Source: Nevskiaceae bacterium
GTDB taxonomy: Bacteria > Pseudomonadota > Gammaproteobacteria > Steroidobacterales > Steroidobacteraceae
Direction: 5' to 3'
Assembly: GCA_031277355.1 (NCBI GenBank)
Contig: JAITMN010000134.1
Coordinates: 1-5,760, forward strand
DNA length: 5,760 nt
Notes under the pieces: model-generated
Databases searched by the model: none
Told to the model about the DNA's origin: nothing
The model's input: the letters and a program-made list of their open reading frames with translations, nothing else
Shown here: one piece after another, positions 4,967-5,760 of the stretch
Position numbering within the stretch: position 1 is the first letter of the stretch
Layout: each line of letters begins with the position of its first letter
Position numbers and translations under genes: made by a program

Positions 4967-5760
4967 ATGATTTTCTACTTCCTTGGCAACATGCTCTCCT
5001 TGGCCTTTCTCGTGCTGATCGCGGTGAGTCTGAAGTCGATGATCGTCATCACGCCGCAGCAACACGTTCGTCTTCTGGAAACTTTCGGACGCTATTCCGG
5101 CTACCGTCATGCGGGCATCTCATTGAAGAAGCCCTGGCCCTTCCAGACCGCAAGCCGGCCCTTCTCGCTGCAAACCAAACAGATCGCGCTGCAACTGGGC
5201 GTGAAGTCGCGCGACAACGCCTTCGTCACGATGCCGATCAGTCTGCAATACCGCGTGATTCCAAACGCCGTGAAGGCGGCCTTCTACGAATTGGCCAATC
5301 CCGAGAAGCAGATCGAGTCCTACATCTCCACCGAAGCGCGCGCCGTGGCGGCGGCCCGGACCTTCGATCAGCTCTACACCGATCGCGACGAGTTCACGCA
5401 GACCATCCGTCAATCGCTCGAAGAAGCGATGAATGGCTATGGCTACGAAATCCGCGCGGTGCTGATCGACGATCCCCGGCCCACGGCGGAGATGATCGCC
5501 GCCTTCAATCAGGTGCTGGCTTCGCAGCGCCGCCTGGAAGCGGCGCATAACGATGGCGAAGCCGAGAAGATCAAGCGTACCAAGAGCGCCGAAGCCTCAG
5601 CCGCCGCGATGACGATCACCGCACGCGGCATCGCCGCGAGCCGCTCGATCATCGCCGAAGGCAACGCCAAGGCGCTGGCGGCGTTCCGCTCGGACACCAC
5701 GCTCACCGACTCCGACGCCATGGCCTTCATGATGGAGATCAACCGGCTCGAAGCGCTGCG
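4967..5760 (+). CDS. SPFH/Band 7 domain membrane protein (stomatin/prohibitin-like), 3'-partial
   Basis: The frame from ATG 4967 stays open to the window end, giving 264 residues with no stop. Residues 3-22 form one N-terminal hydrophobic anchor. The SPFH domain runs from about 25 to 185: it opens with VITPQQHVRLLETFGRY (27-43), continues with GISLKKPWPF (50-59), then a stretch of beta strands with SLQTKQIALQLGVKSRDNAFV (68-88) and ISLQYRV (91-97), and ends with YGYEIRAVLIDDPRP (158-172). After AAFNQVLASQRR (178-189) comes an alanine/charge-rich helix of the coiled-coil type usual in stomatins, prohibitins and HflK/HflC. Such proteins form large oligomers that organise membrane patches or control membrane proteases; no partner protease or NfeD gene is seen before the edge. 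The charge pattern around the anchor does not settle whether the domain faces cytoplasm or periplasm. It follows the GRDP-like gene by 18 bases. The superfamily is clear; the subfamily is not. Confidence 0.9.
   Translation, partial: MIFYFLGNMLSLAFLVLIAVSLKSMIVITPQQHVRLLETFGRYSGYRHAGISLKKPWPFQTASRPFSLQTKQIALQLGVKSRDNAFVTMPISLQYRVIPNAVKAAFYELANPEKQIESYISTEARAVAAARTFDQLYTDRDEFTQTIRQSLEEAMNGYGYEIRAVLIDDPRPTAEMIAAFNQVLASQRRLEAAHNDGEAEKIKRTKSAEASAAAMTITARGIAASRSIIAEGNAKALAAFRSDTTLTDSDAMAFMMEINRLEAL

Noticed and set aside
4145..5110. Long open frame (321 codons) on the - strand
   Set aside because: Antisense to the GRDP-like gene and the start of the SPFH gene. Its Ala/Thr run is the complement of the GGN repeats, and no domain or start signal supports it.
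4840..5550. + strand frame of 236 codons starting in the Gly repeat
   Set aside because: Its first part is an Arg/Trp run from out-of-frame GGN codons, and the rest overlaps the SPFH gene in another frame; the SPFH frame carries the conserved domain.

Overview
The window reads as chromosomal DNA from a GC-rich proteobacterium, most likely a gammaproteobacterium of the Xanthomonadales type. The reasons are codons ending mostly in G or C, Shine-Dalgarno-led starts, a lipoprotein with a standard lipobox, and a fused flavin/iron-sulfur dehydrogenase of a kind common in that group. This placement is an impression from protein style, not a computed result. I see no rRNA, tRNA, CRISPR array, insertion sequence or phage gene.

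Layout. (1) Positions 1-2944, + strand: most of a large dehydrogenase of the YdiJ / GlcD-GlcF fusion type, missing its first few dozen codons off the left edge. A short hairpin with four Ts overlaps its stop codon and could be a terminator. (2) 3005-3631, + strand: a small lipoprotein with a DUF1080 (3-keto-disaccharide hydrolase-like) domain. (3) 3632-3692: a convergent gap holding a strong imperfect inverted repeat. (4) 3693-4004, - strand: a small winged-helix regulator. (5) 4005-4111: a divergent, AT-rich control region with a perfect TATAAT on the - strand, repeated CATG-centred boxes and a tandem TACTTG repeat. (6) 4112-4948, + strand: a membrane protein with a glycine-rich-domain-protein-like (GRDP-like) N-terminal domain rich in histidine motifs, two membrane segments and a Gly/Cys tail. 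(7) 4967 to the right edge, + strand: an SPFH/Band 7 (stomatin/prohibitin-like) membrane protein, open at the window end.

How they fit together. The left half is metabolic: an electron-transferring 2-hydroxyacid dehydrogenase and an envelope lipoprotein that may act on sugars, probably separate transcription units. The right half looks like a small regulated module: a winged-helix regulator divergent from a two-gene operon (18-bp gap) for a His- and Cys-rich membrane protein and an SPFH scaffold protein. That module is the part of the window most likely to be an undescribed system. Its function (membrane stress, metal or redox sensing, membrane microdomain assembly) is inference only.
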